DNA of 64,000 nt from Massilia agilis (GTDB lineage: Bacteria > Pseudomonadota > Gammaproteobacteria > Burkholderiales > Burkholderiaceae_D): assembly GCF_024756255.1 (NCBI RefSeq), contig NZ_JANUHB010000002.1, forward strand, positions 186,001 to 250,000, in the 5' to 3' direction. Position 1 is the first letter of the stretch; each line of letters opens with the position of its first letter. Position numbers and translations under genes: made by a program. Shown here piece after piece: positions 26,444-35,773 of the stretch. The notes below the pieces were generated by a model. That model was not told where the DNA came from, did no database searches, and saw only the letters and a program-made list of their open reading frames with translations.

Positions 26444-29400
26444 ATGTCGTTCGATCTCAAAAAACATCTCCCCAAACCCGGACAACGCTTCGCCCTGCCC
26501 ACCCTGTACGGCTCATCGGACGCCTACGCGCTCGCGGTCGCGGGCCAGGAGCTCAAGGCGAAAAAGGAGATGCTGACCGTGGTCGTGGCCAATGCCAGCG
26601 ATGGCCAGCGCCTGCTCGACGAGATCGCGTGGTTCGCAGAGAACAAGCTGTCGTGCCACCTGCTGCCCGACTGGGAAACGCTGCCCTACGACGCCTTCTC
26701 GCCCCACCAGGACCTGGTGTCCGAACGCCTGGCGACGCTGCACGAGATCCGCAACGGACAGTGCGACGTGCTCGTGGTGCCGGCATCCACCGCGCTGGTA
26801 CGCCTTGCGCCCCCGTCCTTCCTGGCCGCGTACACTTTCTTTTTCCGGCAGGGCGAGCGGCTCGACGAAGCGAAACTGAAGGCGCAGCTCACGCTGGCCG
26901 GCTACACCCACGTCTCGCAGGTGATGTCGCCGGGCGAATATTCGGTCCGCGGCGGTTTGCTCGACCTGTTCCCGATGGGCTCGCCCCTGCCCTACCGCAT
27001 CGACCTGTTCGGCGACGAGATCGAGACCATCCGCACCTTCGACGCCGACACCCAGCGTTCGCTGTACCCGGTGAAGGAAGTGCGCCTGCTGCCCGGCCGC
27101 GAATTCCCGATGGACGAACAGTCGCGCACGGCCTTCCGCGGCCGCTGGCGCGAACGCTTCGAGGGCGACCCGACCCGATCGCCGATCTACCGGGATATCG
27201 GCAACGGCATCGCGCCGGCCGGCATCGAGTACTACCTGCCGCTGTTCTTCGACGAGACCGCGACCTTGTTCGACTACCTGCCGCAGGAGGCGCCACTGGC
27301 GTTCGTGGGCGATATCGACGGCGCCATCCAGCGCTTCTGGCTCGACACCGAATCGCGCTACCGCTTCCTGAAGGCCGACCGCGAGCGCCCGATCCTCCCG
27401 CCGGAAGAGATCTTCCTCTCGGCCGAGCAGTTCTTCACCCGCGCCAAGCCGCACGGCCGCTGGGCCATCACGCGCGATGCGCTCGGCCAGGCATCCGAGC
27501 TGTCCGCGCCGATCCCCGACATCGCCGTCAACCGCCGCCTGGAAGATCCGCTTGCGAACCTGCGCTCGTACCTGATGCGCACGCAGACGCGGGTGATGAT
27601 CTGCGCCGAATCGAACGGCCGGCGCGAAACGCTGCAGCAGTACTTCAACGAATACAAGCTGGACCTCGGCGCAGTTGAAAGCTACGAGGACTTCCGCACC
27701 TCGGGCGCCAAGGTGGCGCTGGGCGTGGCGCCCCTGCAGGCCGGCTTCGAGCTGTCAGAGGCGTCGAGCGGGGAGCTCGTCTTCATCACCGAGACCGAGC
27801 TGTACGCCGGCGCCGGCCGCCGTGCAGGGCGCAAGAAGCAGGAGGCCGCCAGCCAGGTCGAGTCGATGGTGCGCGACCTGTCGGAGCTCAAGATCGGCGA
27901 CCCGGTGGTGCACATCAACCACGGCATCGGCCGCTACCTGGGCCTGGTCAGCATGGACCTGGGCGAAGGCGAGACCGAGTTCCTGCACCTGGAGTACGCC
28001 AAGGACGCCAAGCTGTATGTGCCGGTCTCGCAGCTGCACGTGATCTCGCGCTACTCCGGCGCCTCGCCAGAGGACGCGCCGCTGCATGCGCTGGGCTCCG
28101 GCCAGTGGGACAAGGCCAAGCGCAAGGCCGCCGAGCAGGTCCGCGACACCGCGGCCGAGCTGCTCAACCTGTACGCGCGCCGCGCCGCGCGCCAGGGCCA
28201 CGCGTTCCAGTACTCGTCCGTGGACTACGAAAACTTCGCGCAGAGCTTCGGCTTTGACGAGACGCCCGACCAGGCGGAAGCGATCAACAACGTCATCAAG
28301 GACATGACCTCGGGGCACCCGATGGACCGGCTGGTCTGCGGCGACGTTGGCTTCGGCAAGACCGAGGTGGCGCTGCGCGCGGCGTTCATTGCGGTCATGG
28401 GCGGCAAGCAGGTCGCCATCCTGGCGCCCACTACCCTGCTGGCCGAGCAGCACGCGCAGACCTTTGCGGACCGCTTTGCCGACTGGCCGGTGCGCATCGC
28501 CGAGCTGTCGCGCTTTCGGACCGGCAAGGAAGTGAACAACGCGATCAAGGGCATGGCCGACGGCACGCTCGACATCGTGATCGGCACCCACAAGCTGCTC
28601 TCGCCGGACGTGAAGTTCGATCGCCTGGGCCTGGTCATCATCGACGAGGAACACCGCTTCGGCGTGCGCCAGAAGGAGGCGCTCAAGGCGCTGCGCGCCG
28701 AGGTGGACGTGCTCACGCTCACCGCAACCCCGATCCCGCGGACGCTGGGCATGGCGCTGGAAGGGCTGCGCGACTTTTCGATCATCGCCACCGCGCCGCA
28801 AAAGCGCCTGGCGATCAAGACCTTTGTGCGCACCGAGGATGGCTCCGTGATCCGCGAAGCCTGCCTGCGCGAACTGAAGCGCGGCGGCCAGATCTACTTC
28901 CTGCACAACGAGGTCGAGACCATCGAGAACCGCCGCGCCATGCTGCAGGAGCTGCTACCCGAGGCCCGCATCGGCGTGGCCCACGGCCAGATGCACGAGC
29001 GCGACCTGGAAAAGGTGATGCGCGACTTCGTGGCGCAGCGCTTTAACATCCTGCTGTGCACGACCATCATCGAGACCGGCATCGACGTGCCGACCGCGAA
29101 CACCATCATCATGCACCGCGCGGACAAGTTCGGCCTGGCCCAGCTGCACCAGCTGCGCGGGCGCGTGGGCCGCTCGCACCACCAGGCCTACGCCTACCTG
29201 CTCGTCAACGACGTGAACGGCCTGACCAAGCAGGCGCAGCGCCGGCTGGACGCGATCCAGCAGATGGAAGAACTGGGCAGCGGCTTCTACCTGGCCATGC
29301 ACGACCTGGAGATCCGCGGCGCCGGCGAGGTGCTGGGCGAGAACCAGTCGGGCGAAATGCTGGAAGTGGGCTTCCAGCTGTATTCGGACATGCTCAATGA

Positions 29401-29890
29401 GGCCGTGCGCGCGCTCAAGGCGGGCCGCGAGCCGGACATGAGCGCCCCGCTGTCTTCCACCACCGAGATCAACCTGCACGTGCCGGCCCTGCTGCCGTCG
29501 GATTTCTGCGGCGACGTGCACGAGCGGCTGTCGATCTACAAGCGGCTGGCCAACTGCGAAAGCCAGGACAAGATCGACGACATGCAGGAAGAGCTCATCG
29601 ACCGCTTCGGCAAGCTGCCGGACGCGGTGAAGGCGTTGATCGAAACGCACCGGCTGCGCATTCTGGCCAAATCCGTGGGCATCAACAAGATCGACGCGCA
29701 CGGCGAGGCAGCGAGCCTGCACTTCATCGAAAAGCCGCCGGTCGACCCGATCAAGATCATCACGCTGATCCAGAAGAACCGCCACATCAAGCTGGCGGGA
29801 CAGGACAAGCTGCGCATCACGGCCAACATGCCGGACCTGGGCGCGCGCGTGAACCAGGTCAAGCAAACCATCAAACAACTACTGACGTAA
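26444..29890 (+). CDS. mfd: Transcription-repair coupling factor Mfd
   Basis: Mfd removes RNA polymerase stalled at lesions and recruits UvrA for nucleotide excision repair. The protein has 1,148 residues, the same as E. coli Mfd. The N-terminal UvrB-like region includes [14 protein letters not shown] and [17 protein letters not shown]. The RNA polymerase-interacting domain follows ([18 protein letters not shown]). The SF2 translocase has Walker [17 protein letters not shown] (about 632), the DEEH box ([15 protein letters not shown]) and [14 protein letters not shown]. The RecG-like part is [15 protein letters not shown], and a TRCF domain ends the protein. ATG 26444 is chosen over TTG 26408. 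serB follows 4 bases after the stop. Confidence 0.97.
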   Translation: MSFDLKKHLPKPGQRFALPTLYGSSDAYALAVAGQELKAKKEMLTVVVANASDGQRLLDEIAWFAENKLSCHLLPDWETLPYDAFSPHQDLVSERLATLHEIRNGQCDVLVVPASTALVRLAPPSFLAAYTFFFRQGERLDEAKLKAQLTLAGYTHVSQVMSPGEYSVRGGLLDLFPMGSPLPYRIDLFGDEIETIRTFDADTQRSLYPVKEVRLLPGREFPMDEQSRTAFRGRWRERFEGDPTRSPIYRDIGNGIAPAGIEYYLPLFFDETATLFDYLPQEAPLAFVGDIDGAIQRFWLDTESRYRFLKADRERPILPPEEIFLSAEQFFTRAKPHGRWAITRDALGQASELSAPIPDIAVNRRLEDPLANLRSYLMRTQTRVMICAESNGRRETLQQYFNEYKLDLGAVESYEDFRTSGAKVALGVAPLQAGFELSEASSGELVFITETELYAGAGRRAGRKKQEAASQVESMVRDLSELKIGDPVVHINHGIGRYLGLVSMDLGEGETEFLHLEYAKDAKLYVPVSQLHVISRYSGASPEDAPLHALGSGQWDKAKRKAAEQVRDTAAELLNLYARRAARQGHAFQYSSVDYENFAQSFGFDETPDQAEAINNVIKDMTSGHPMDRLVCGDVGFGKTEVALRAAFIAVMGGKQVAILAPTTLLAEQHAQTFADRFADWPVRIAELSRFRTGKEVNNAIKGMADGTLDIVIGTHKLLSPDVKFDRLGLVIIDEEHRFGVRQKEALKALRAEVDVLTLTATPIPRTLGMALEGLRDFSIIATAPQKRLAIKTFVRTEDGSVIREACLRELKRGGQIYFLHNEVETIENRRAMLQELLPEARIGVAHGQMHERDLEKVMRDFVAQRFNILLCTTIIETGIDVPTANTIIMHRADKFGLAQLHQLRGRVGRSHHQAYAYLLVNDVNGLTKQAQRRLDAIQQMEELGSGFYLAMHDLEIRGAGEVLGENQSGEMLEVGFQLYSDMLNEAVRALKAGREPDMSAPLSSTTEINLHVPALLPSDFCGDVHERLSIYKRLANCESQDKIDDMQEELIDRFGKLPDAVKALIETHRLRILAKSVGINKIDAHGEAASLHFIEKPPVDPIKIITLIQKNRHIKLAGQDKLRITANMPDLGARVNQVKQTIKQLLT

Positions 29891-29894
29891 CGAC

Positions 29895-30743
29895 ATGAAG
29901 ATGAATCTGGTCCTGCAGGGACCGCAGGCCGACCAGGCGCGGCTCGAACAAATCGCGGCCATCGCCCGGCCGGCACACATCACCGTCCTTGGCCCCCGTG
30001 CGATCCGCTGCGAGGACGTCGAGCACGCGCACGAGACCCGCGAGGCGGTGCAGGAAGCTGCATTCGCGGCGCAGGTGGACGCAACCTTCATCCGGCCCGG
30101 CCGCACGCTGGCCGACTTCTCGCTGCTGGCGATGGACATGGACTCCACGCTCATCACGATCGAGTGCATCGACGAGATCGCGGACATGCAGGGCCTGAAA
30201 CCGCAGGTGGCCGAAATCACCGAGGCGGCAATGCGCGGCGAACTCGATTTCTCGGCCAGCCTGACGCGCCGCATCAGCCTGCTCAAGGGGCTGGACGTGG
30301 GCGCGCTGCAGCGCGTGTACGACGAGCGCTTGCGCGTGTCGATGGGCGGCGAAGCGATGCTCGAGTCGGTGAAGGCCGCAGGCATCAAGACGCTGCTGGT
30401 ATCGGGCGGCTTTACCTTCTTTACCGAGCGGCTGAAGGCGCGGCTGGGCCTGGACTACACGCACGCCAACGTGCTGGAAGCGGAAGGCGGCTGCCTGACG
30501 GGGCGCGTGGTCGGCGGCATCGTGGACGCGGACGAGAAGATGCGCACGGTGCAGCGCATCTGCGCCGAACTGGGCGTGCCGACCAGCCGTGCGATCGTGA
30601 TGGGCGACGGCGCCAACGACCTGAAGATGATGGGCGTGGCCGGGCTGTCGGTAGCCTTCCGCGCCAAGCCGGTGGTGCGCGCACAGGCTGACGTGGCGCT
30701 GAACTTCTGCGGGCTGGACGGCCTGCTCAACGTGCTGGCCTGA
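29895..30743 (+). CDS. serB: Phosphoserine phosphatase SerB
   Basis: SerB performs the last step of serine synthesis, hydrolysing phosphoserine. The 282-residue protein has a short N-terminal regulatory (ACT-like) domain of about 80 residues. The HAD domain carries motif I AMDMDSTLITIECIDEIAD, motif II LLVSGGFTFF, a Lys-containing motif III and motif IV IVMGDGANDLKMM. ATG 29895 is 4 bases after mfd, so the pair form an operon. A family A repeat 10 bases after the stop probably ends it. Confidence 0.95.
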   Translation: MKMNLVLQGPQADQARLEQIAAIARPAHITVLGPRAIRCEDVEHAHETREAVQEAAFAAQVDATFIRPGRTLADFSLLAMDMDSTLITIECIDEIADMQGLKPQVAEITEAAMRGELDFSASLTRRISLLKGLDVGALQRVYDERLRVSMGGEAMLESVKAAGIKTLLVSGGFTFFTERLKARLGLDYTHANVLEAEGGCLTGRVVGGIVDADEKMRTVQRICAELGVPTSRAIVMGDGANDLKMMGVAGLSVAFRAKPVVRAQADVALNFCGLDGLLNVLA

Positions 30744-30753
30744 GCGGGGTCTC

Positions 30754-30839
30754 GTAGGGTGGGCAGATCTTCTGCCCACGCGTTCAAACAATGCATGTGC
30801 CGCCTGAACGCGTGGGCAGGAAACCTGCCCACGCTACGC
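30754..30839. repeat. Family A double-hairpin repeat, copy 4
   Basis: The left arm is CGTAGGGTGGGCAGA, TC, TCTGCCCACGCGTTCA. The right arm is TGAACGCGTGGGCAGG, AAA, CCTGCCCACGCTACG. The apical stem is AG/CT in place of the GG/CC of copies 1 and 3, with complementarity kept. This is the only copy between genes of the same direction (serB and the lipoprotein gene). Confidence 0.88.
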
Positions 30840-30963
30840 AAACACGCGTGCGCTCAAGCCGCGTTCAAAAGTTTCGGTTAGGCTCGCACCTGTAACAAGC
30901 TGTAATTCTCCAGCAAAAGTTCCGCGAAGTTCTTATAGTGGGAACATCAGGAGGACCGTTTAC

Positions 30964-31389
30964 ATGAAAGCCCTACTTATTGCCGTTGTGCTGGCGAGCC
31001 TTGCAGGTTGCGCAACCCAGCCGCAGTATGCATACAATCCGCGCTATGCCGATCCGAACGGCTGGCAGACCGTGTCCGTGACGCCAGTTCCGCCCGGCAC
31101 CGGCGCGCGCATGGCCGCCTCGGGCGAATCGAACGTGACCGTCACCGACATGGCGCCGGCCTACACGAACGTACCCGCTTACGTCGCGCCGCCGACGACC
31201 ATCGTCCAGCAACCCGTGTACGTCGCCCCGCCGGTGTACGCCCCGGCACCCGTGTACGCTGCCCCGAGCCCCTACTACTGGTGGCCGCCGATTTCGATCG
31301 GCCTGGGCTTTTCGTGGAGTCACTGGAGTGGCGGCCACGGCGGCGGCTGGCATGGCGGCCGTGGAGGCGGCGGCTGGCATCACCGCTAA
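30964..31389 (+). CDS. Small lipoprotein with Pro/Tyr-rich centre and Gly/His-rich tail
   Basis: This 141-residue protein starts with a lipoprotein signal (MKALLIAVVLASLAGC; lipobox LAGC, lipidated Cys16). The middle is rich in Pro, Val and Tyr (repeats of VYVAPPVYAPAPVYA). The tail is a Gly/His/Trp segment (SGGHGGGWHGGRGGGGWHHR) that could bind metal ions. I do not know a function for this type of sequence; it resembles small surface lipoproteins common in Oxalobacteraceae. CAGGAGGA precedes ATG 30964 and a weak TATAGT lies at 30934. A strong intrinsic terminator follows, so it is transcribed alone. Confidence 0.78.
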   Translation: MKALLIAVVLASLAGCATQPQYAYNPRYADPNGWQTVSVTPVPPGTGARMAASGESNVTVTDMAPAYTNVPAYVAPPTTIVQQPVYVAPPVYAPAPVYAAPSPYYWWPPISIGLGFSWSHWSGGHGGGWHGGRGGGGWHHR

Positions 31390-31410
31390 GTTTTCCTCAG
31401 CAGCAGAGCA

Positions 31411-31437
31411 AAGCCGGCGCAAGCCGGCTTTCTTTTT
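31411..31437 (+). terminator. Intrinsic terminator after the lipoprotein gene
   Basis: AAGCCGGC (31411-31418), loop GCAA, GCCGGCTT (31423-31430), then TCTTTTT: a textbook rho-independent terminator. Confidence 0.9.
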
Positions 31438-31454
31438 GCCCATTCGAGCCGCCG

Positions 31455-31475
31455 TTTGCACCATATTGGTGCAAA
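31455..31475 (+). promoter_or_regulatory. NtrC-type palindrome upstream of the liv operon
   Basis: TTTGCACCA-TAT-TGGTGCAAA is a perfect 9-bp inverted repeat. It matches the known NtrC (NRI) enhancer pattern TGCACC-N5-GGTGCA. It lies about 130 bases upstream of the sigma-70-like promoter at 31563-31591 and suggests nitrogen control of the transporter. A second possible half-site, TGGTGC, occurs at 31538-31543. Confidence 0.7.
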
Positions 31476-31562
31476 GTTCCCCATGTGTACCCTATATTGC
31501 TTACACGCATCTTACAGGTGGTGACATGCGCGCCACATGGTGCGTTGCAACGAAACTAACAA

Positions 31563-31591
31563 TTGCTGTTGCCTAATTGCGATCCTACAAT
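31563..31591 (+). promoter_or_regulatory. Sigma-70-like promoter of the liv operon
   Basis: TTGCTG (31563-31568) and TACAAT (31586-31591) are separated by exactly 17 bases; transcription would begin near 31598, leaving a leader of about 70 bases before ATG 31669. Confidence 0.6.
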
Positions 31592-31668
31592 GGACCGAAC
31601 GATTGGCGCTCAGGCTCGGCCTTGGCCCAACGTCGCGGCACAACAAAAACACACTACGGAGACAGCAA

Positions 31669-32826
31669 ATGAATTTCAAGTTGAAAGCATTGGTTGCAGG
31701 TGTAGCACTGGGTTTTTCGATGTCGGGCATGGCCGCCGAGGCCATCAGGATCGGGGTCTCCGGTCCATTCACGGGCGGCTCGGCGCCAATGGGCACGTCG
31801 ATGCGCGACGGTGTGCGCCTCGCGGTCGCTGAAATCAATGCCAAGGGCGGCGTGTTGGGCCGCAAGATCGAACTCGTTGAACGCGACGACGAAGCCAAGA
31901 ACGAGCGCGGCGTGCAGATCGCGCAGGAGCTGATCAACAAGGAGCACGTGGTTGCCACCGTCGGCTACATCAACACCGGCGTCGCACTGGCCTCGCAGCG
32001 CTTCTACCAGCAGGCCAAGATCCCGGTCATGAACAACGTGGCCACCGGTTCGATCGTCACCAAGCAGTTCGAGAAAGAGCCGCAGAACTTCGTCTTCCGT
32101 AACTCGGCCAACGACAGCATCCAGTCCGAGATGATCGCGCGCGAGGCCGTGGACAACCGCAAGTTCAAGAAGGTCGCGATCCTCGCGGACTCCACCAACT
32201 ACGGCCAGCTCGGCCGCCAGGACCTGGAAAAGGCACTCGAGAAGCGCGGCATCAAGCCGGTCACCGAAGAGAAGTACAACATCGGCGACGTGGACATGAC
32301 CGCGCAGCTGCTCAAGGCCAAGCAGGCCGGCGCCGAGGTCGTGCTCACCTACGGCATCGGGCCGGAGCTGGCGCAGATCGCCAACGGCATGGAGAAGATC
32401 GGCTGGCACGTGCCCATCATCGGCAGCTGGACGCTGGCAATGGCCAACTTCATCGACAACGCCGGCAAGAACGGCGAAGGCACGCGCATGCCGCAGACCT
32501 TCATCCAGGACGGCGACACGCCCAAGCGCAAGGCCTTCATCGACGCCTACATCAAGAACTACAACCCGCAGGGCGGGCGCATGCCGTCGGCCGTGTCGGC
32601 AGCACAGGGCTATGACTCGGTGTACCTGCTGGCCGCCGCCATCAAGCAGGCCGGCTCGACCGAAGGCCCGAAGATCGCCGCCGCACTCGAGAACCTGAAC
32701 GACAAGCTGGAAGGCGTCGTCACCACCTACAACAAGCCATACAGCCACACCGACCACGAGGCCATCAACTTCGAGAACACCAAGTTCGGCGAAGTGCGCG
32801 GCGGCCGCGTCGTGCTGGCCAAGTAA
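31669..32826 (+). CDS. Branched-chain amino acid-type ABC transporter, periplasmic binding protein
   Basis: This 385-residue periplasmic protein captures the substrate for the LivHMGF-type importer encoded next. It has a signal peptide (LKALVAGVALGFSMSGMAAEA). The family I binding fold shows IRIGVSGPFTGGSAPMGTSM at the mature N-terminus, AVAEINAKGGVLGRKIELVE and AAAQGYDSVYLLAAAI-like sequence near the end. Specificity could be Leu/Ile/Val or another amino acid or amide, and the NtrC-type site upstream suggests a nitrogen source. ACGGAGAC precedes ATG 31669. A strong hairpin after the stop means the binding protein is probably made in excess over the membrane parts. Confidence 0.92.
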   Translation: MNFKLKALVAGVALGFSMSGMAAEAIRIGVSGPFTGGSAPMGTSMRDGVRLAVAEINAKGGVLGRKIELVERDDEAKNERGVQIAQELINKEHVVATVGYINTGVALASQRFYQQAKIPVMNNVATGSIVTKQFEKEPQNFVFRNSANDSIQSEMIAREAVDNRKFKKVAILADSTNYGQLGRQDLEKALEKRGIKPVTEEKYNIGDVDMTAQLLKAKQAGAEVVLTYGIGPELAQIANGMEKIGWHVPIIGSWTLAMANFIDNAGKNGEGTRMPQTFIQDGDTPKRKAFIDAYIKNYNPQGGRMPSAVSAAQGYDSVYLLAAAIKQAGSTEGPKIAAALENLNDKLEGVVTTYNKPYSHTDHEAINFENTKFGEVRGGRVVLAK

Positions 32827-32850
32827 AGCATCCGTAGCAATGCTGTGCAG

Positions 32851-32884
32851 TGGCCGGCCTTGATTCCAAGGCTGGCCATTTTTC
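32851..32884 (+). terminator. Hairpin terminator/attenuator after the binding-protein gene
   Basis: TGGCCGGCCTT (32851-32861) pairs with AAGGCTGGCCA (32868-32878; one G-T wobble), followed by TTTTTC. It lies inside the operon and should lower expression of the downstream permease and ATPase genes relative to the binding protein. Confidence 0.82.
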
Positions 32885-32929
32885 TGTTGACGGAAGGCGC
32901 ACGCGCGCCCTTCCCTTTGGTGGAAAACG

Positions 32930-33820
32930 ATGGATATCCTTTTGCAGCTGGTCTTTTCGGGGATCGCGCTCGGCATGATTTACGCCGTCATCGCGTTCGG
33001 TTACCAACTCACTTTCGCCACCTCCGGCACCCTTAACTTCGGCCAGGGCGAGGCGCTGATGCTCGGCGCGCTGGTCGGCCTGTCCGTGGTCGGCACGATC
33101 CACGGCGGCCCTTACATGAGCTACTGGCTGATGATCCCGCTGGTGGTGCTGTTCGGCGCACTGCAAGGCGTGTTCGTCGAGTGGATCGGCGTGCGGCCCG
33201 CGATCCGCATCAAGTCCGAATTCGGCTGGATCATGTCCACCATCGCGCTGGCGATCATCTTCAAGAACGTGGCCGAGAACATCTGGGGCAAGGACGTGCT
33301 GCCCTTCCCTTCGCCGCTGTCGTCCGAGCCGATTCACGTGATGGGCGCGAACGTGCAGCCGATGCAGCTGTTGGTGATCGTCGGCGCGCTCGCCATCATG
33401 GCGGCTGTCGAGATCTTCAACCGCAAGTCGATCTACGGGAAAGCCGTGGTCGCCACCTCCAATGACCGCGACGCCGCGGGCCTCATGGGCATCAACACGC
33501 GCCTGGTCATCACGTTTTCGTACGCGCTGTCCTCGGCCACGGCGGCGTTTGCCGGCGTGCTGGTTGCGCCGCTCACGCTCACCAGCGCGAACATGGGCGC
33601 ATCGCTCGGCCTGAAAGCGTTTGCGGTGGCGATCATCGGCGGCCTGACCTCGGGCATGGGCGCGATCGTCGGCGGCATCATCCTCGGCATCGCCGAGACC
33701 GCGGCCGGCTTCTACATCTCGACCGGCTACAAGGACGTGCCGGGCCTGGTGCTCCTGCTGCTGGTGCTGGCCGTGAAGCCCTCGGGCCTGTTCGGCAAAG
33801 CCGCGATCAAGAAGGTGTGA
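32930..33820 (+). CDS. livH: Branched-chain amino acid ABC transporter permease LivH
   Basis: LivH is one of the two inner-membrane permeases of the importer. The 296-residue protein is very hydrophobic with about eight segments. It opens with LLQLVFSGIALGMIYAVIAFG and contains the typical LNFGQGEALMLGA and ALSSATAAFAGVLVAPLTL. The conserved cytoplasmic loop contacting the ATPases appears around SNDRDAAGLMGINTRLVITF. ATG 32930 follows GGAAAA. The stop overlaps a GTG of the next gene (33817), which starts at 33823, so the genes are tightly coupled. Confidence 0.93.
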   Translation: MDILLQLVFSGIALGMIYAVIAFGYQLTFATSGTLNFGQGEALMLGALVGLSVVGTIHGGPYMSYWLMIPLVVLFGALQGVFVEWIGVRPAIRIKSEFGWIMSTIALAIIFKNVAENIWGKDVLPFPSPLSSEPIHVMGANVQPMQLLVIVGALAIMAAVEIFNRKSIYGKAVVATSNDRDAAGLMGINTRLVITFSYALSSATAAFAGVLVAPLTLTSANMGASLGLKAFAVAIIGGLTSGMGAIVGGIILGIAETAAGFYISTGYKDVPGLVLLLLVLAVKPSGLFGKAAIKKV

Positions 33821-33822
33821 GC

Positions 33823-35763
33823 ATGAAGACGACATTTTTCATCGGCCTGGCGGCCGTCGCCGCGCTCGCGGCCTTCCCGCAGTTCGTCACCAACCCGTAC
33901 TACGTCCACCTGGTCGAGACCATCCTGATCTACGCTATCCTGCTGTTCGGCCTGGACATCGTGGTCGGCTACACCGGCCAGGTGTCGCTTGGCCATGCCG
34001 GCCTGTTCGGCGTGGGCTCGTACATCACGGGCGTCCTGATCATGAAGTACAACCTGGCGTGGTACCTCGCCGTCCCGGCCAGCATCGGCGGCACCGCGCT
34101 GTTCGGCGTGGTCCTGGCCCTGCCGGCGCTGCGCGTGACCGGCCCGTACCTGGCGATGGTGACGCTGGCCTTCGGCACCATCATCCAGATCCTCATCAAC
34201 GAGATGACGGACCTGACCAACGGCGCGATGGGCATCACCCTGTCCAAGCCCGAGATGTTCGGCAAGGTGCTGGACGAGACCAGCTACTTCTACATGGTGG
34301 CGGCGTTCATGCTGCTTTCGCTGCTGGTCGTGCACCGCATGCTCAAGTCGCACTTGGGCCGCGCCTTCGAAGCGCTGCGCGACAGCCCGATCGCTTCGGA
34401 CTGCATGGGCGTGTCGGTCTACCGCTACAAGGTGTACGCCTTCGTCATCAGCGCGGGTTTCGCGGGCCTGGCCGGCAGCCTGTACTCGTATTCCGAGCAG
34501 TACATCTCGCCCAACACCTACAACTTCGAACTGACCATCCTGTTCCTGCTGGCGGTGATCATGGGCGGGCGCAAAACCCGTTCCGGCGCCATGATCGGCG
34601 CGGTGATCGTGGTGATGCTCCCCAGCCTGCTGCAGGACGTGGGGCTGTTCCGCCAGATCGCCGTGGTGGCGGCCGTGCTGGCCGTGATCGGGTCCGCGGT
34701 GGCGCTGGCGCGCAAGCGCACCACGCCGCGCGGCGTGGTGGTGCCGCTTGCGGCCACGATCGGCATGGCGGTAATGGCCTACCGCATCGAAAACATGGTG
34801 GACTGGCGCCTGACGATCTTTGGCCTGATGACGCTGTTCGTCGTGTACTACCTGCAGGACGGGATCGTCGGCTACCTGCGCAGCCTGTTCAACCGCAGCG
34901 TGCGGCACACGCGCTCGGTCGCGGCTGGCCAGGCCGACCCGTTCGAGGGCGTGCGCCACGAGGGCGCCGGCGGCGACCTGCTGCGCGCCGACCAGGTGCT
35001 GATGCAGTTCGGCGGCCTGAAGGCGCTCAACCAGGTGGACCTGGCGGTGCGGCGCGGTTCGGTGCACGGCCTGATCGGCCCGAACGGCTCGGGCAAGAGC
35101 ACGATGATGAACGTCCTGACCGGCATCTACAAGCCAACCGCGGGCAAGGTGGAGTTCGCGGGCGCCGCGATCACCGGCCGCACGCCGTCGCAGATCGCGC
35201 TGGGCGGCATCGCCCGCACCTTCCAGAACGTGCAGCTGTTCGGCGAGATGACGGCCACCGAGAACGTGCTGGTCGGCCTGCACCACACGTTCGATTCGAA
35301 CATCGCGGACGTGATGCTGCATACCCCTCGCGTGAAGCGCGAAGAGCTGGCCGCGCGCGCACGGGCCGCGGCGATCCTCGAGTTCGTGGGCCTGTCGGAA
35401 CTGGCCAACGAGGAAGCGCGCAATCTCCCGTACGGCAAGCAGCGCCTGCTCGAAATCGGCCGCGCGCTCGCGCTCAGCCCGCGCCTGCTGCTGCTGGACG
35501 AGCCGGCTGCCGGCCTGACCGCGCCGGACATCCGCGAGCTGATGGCCATCATCCGCAAGATCCGCGACCACGGCATCACCATCATCCTGATCGAGCACCA
35601 CATGGACGTGGTGATGTCGATCTCGGACACCGTGACCGTGCTCGACTTCGGCCAGAAGATCGCCGAGGGCGCGCCCGCCAGCGTGCAGGCCGATCCCAAA
35701 GTGATCGAAGCCTACCTGGGCGGGGCCAGCGAAGCCGAGCCGCCTGCCGCCGCGGCCGTGTAA
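33823..35763 (+). CDS. Fused LivM permease and LivG ATPase
   Basis: One 646-residue protein combines LivM and LivG. Residues 1-300 are the permease (LFGLDIVVGYTGQVSLGHAG, GPYLAMVTLAFGTIIQ, GRAFEALRDSPIASDCMGVS). Residues about 290-375 add further hydrophobic segments absent from a plain LivM. Residues about 385-640 are the ATPase: Walker A GPNGSGKST near 421, the LivG-type degenerate signature LPYGKQRLLEIGRALAL, and Walker B LLLLDEPAAGL near 556. LivG-type AHVMDVVM-like H-loop sequence (IEHHMDVVMSISD) is present. No stop or frameshift separates the halves. ATG 33823 has AAGAAGG upstream; GTG 33817 is an alternative. Confidence 0.93.
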   Translation: MKTTFFIGLAAVAALAAFPQFVTNPYYVHLVETILIYAILLFGLDIVVGYTGQVSLGHAGLFGVGSYITGVLIMKYNLAWYLAVPASIGGTALFGVVLALPALRVTGPYLAMVTLAFGTIIQILINEMTDLTNGAMGITLSKPEMFGKVLDETSYFYMVAAFMLLSLLVVHRMLKSHLGRAFEALRDSPIASDCMGVSVYRYKVYAFVISAGFAGLAGSLYSYSEQYISPNTYNFELTILFLLAVIMGGRKTRSGAMIGAVIVVMLPSLLQDVGLFRQIAVVAAVLAVIGSAVALARKRTTPRGVVVPLAATIGMAVMAYRIENMVDWRLTIFGLMTLFVVYYLQDGIVGYLRSLFNRSVRHTRSVAAGQADPFEGVRHEGAGGDLLRADQVLMQFGGLKALNQVDLAVRRGSVHGLIGPNGSGKSTMMNVLTGIYKPTAGKVEFAGAAITGRTPSQIALGGIARTFQNVQLFGEMTATENVLVGLHHTFDSNIADVMLHTPRVKREELAARARAAAILEFVGLSELANEEARNLPYGKQRLLEIGRALALSPRLLLLDEPAAGLTAPDIRELMAIIRKIRDHGITIILIEHHMDVVMSISDTVTVLDFGQKIAEGAPASVQADPKVIEAYLGGASEAEPPAAAAV

Positions 35764-35773
35764 GGAGAACAGC

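Noticed and set aside
31519-31533. Sigma-54 promoter (GG-N10-GC) downstream of the NtrC-type site
   Set aside because: The spacing fits, but the flanking bases (TGGTGA, GCGCC) are far from TGGCAC and TTGCA; the sigma-70-like pair at 31563-31591 is much better.
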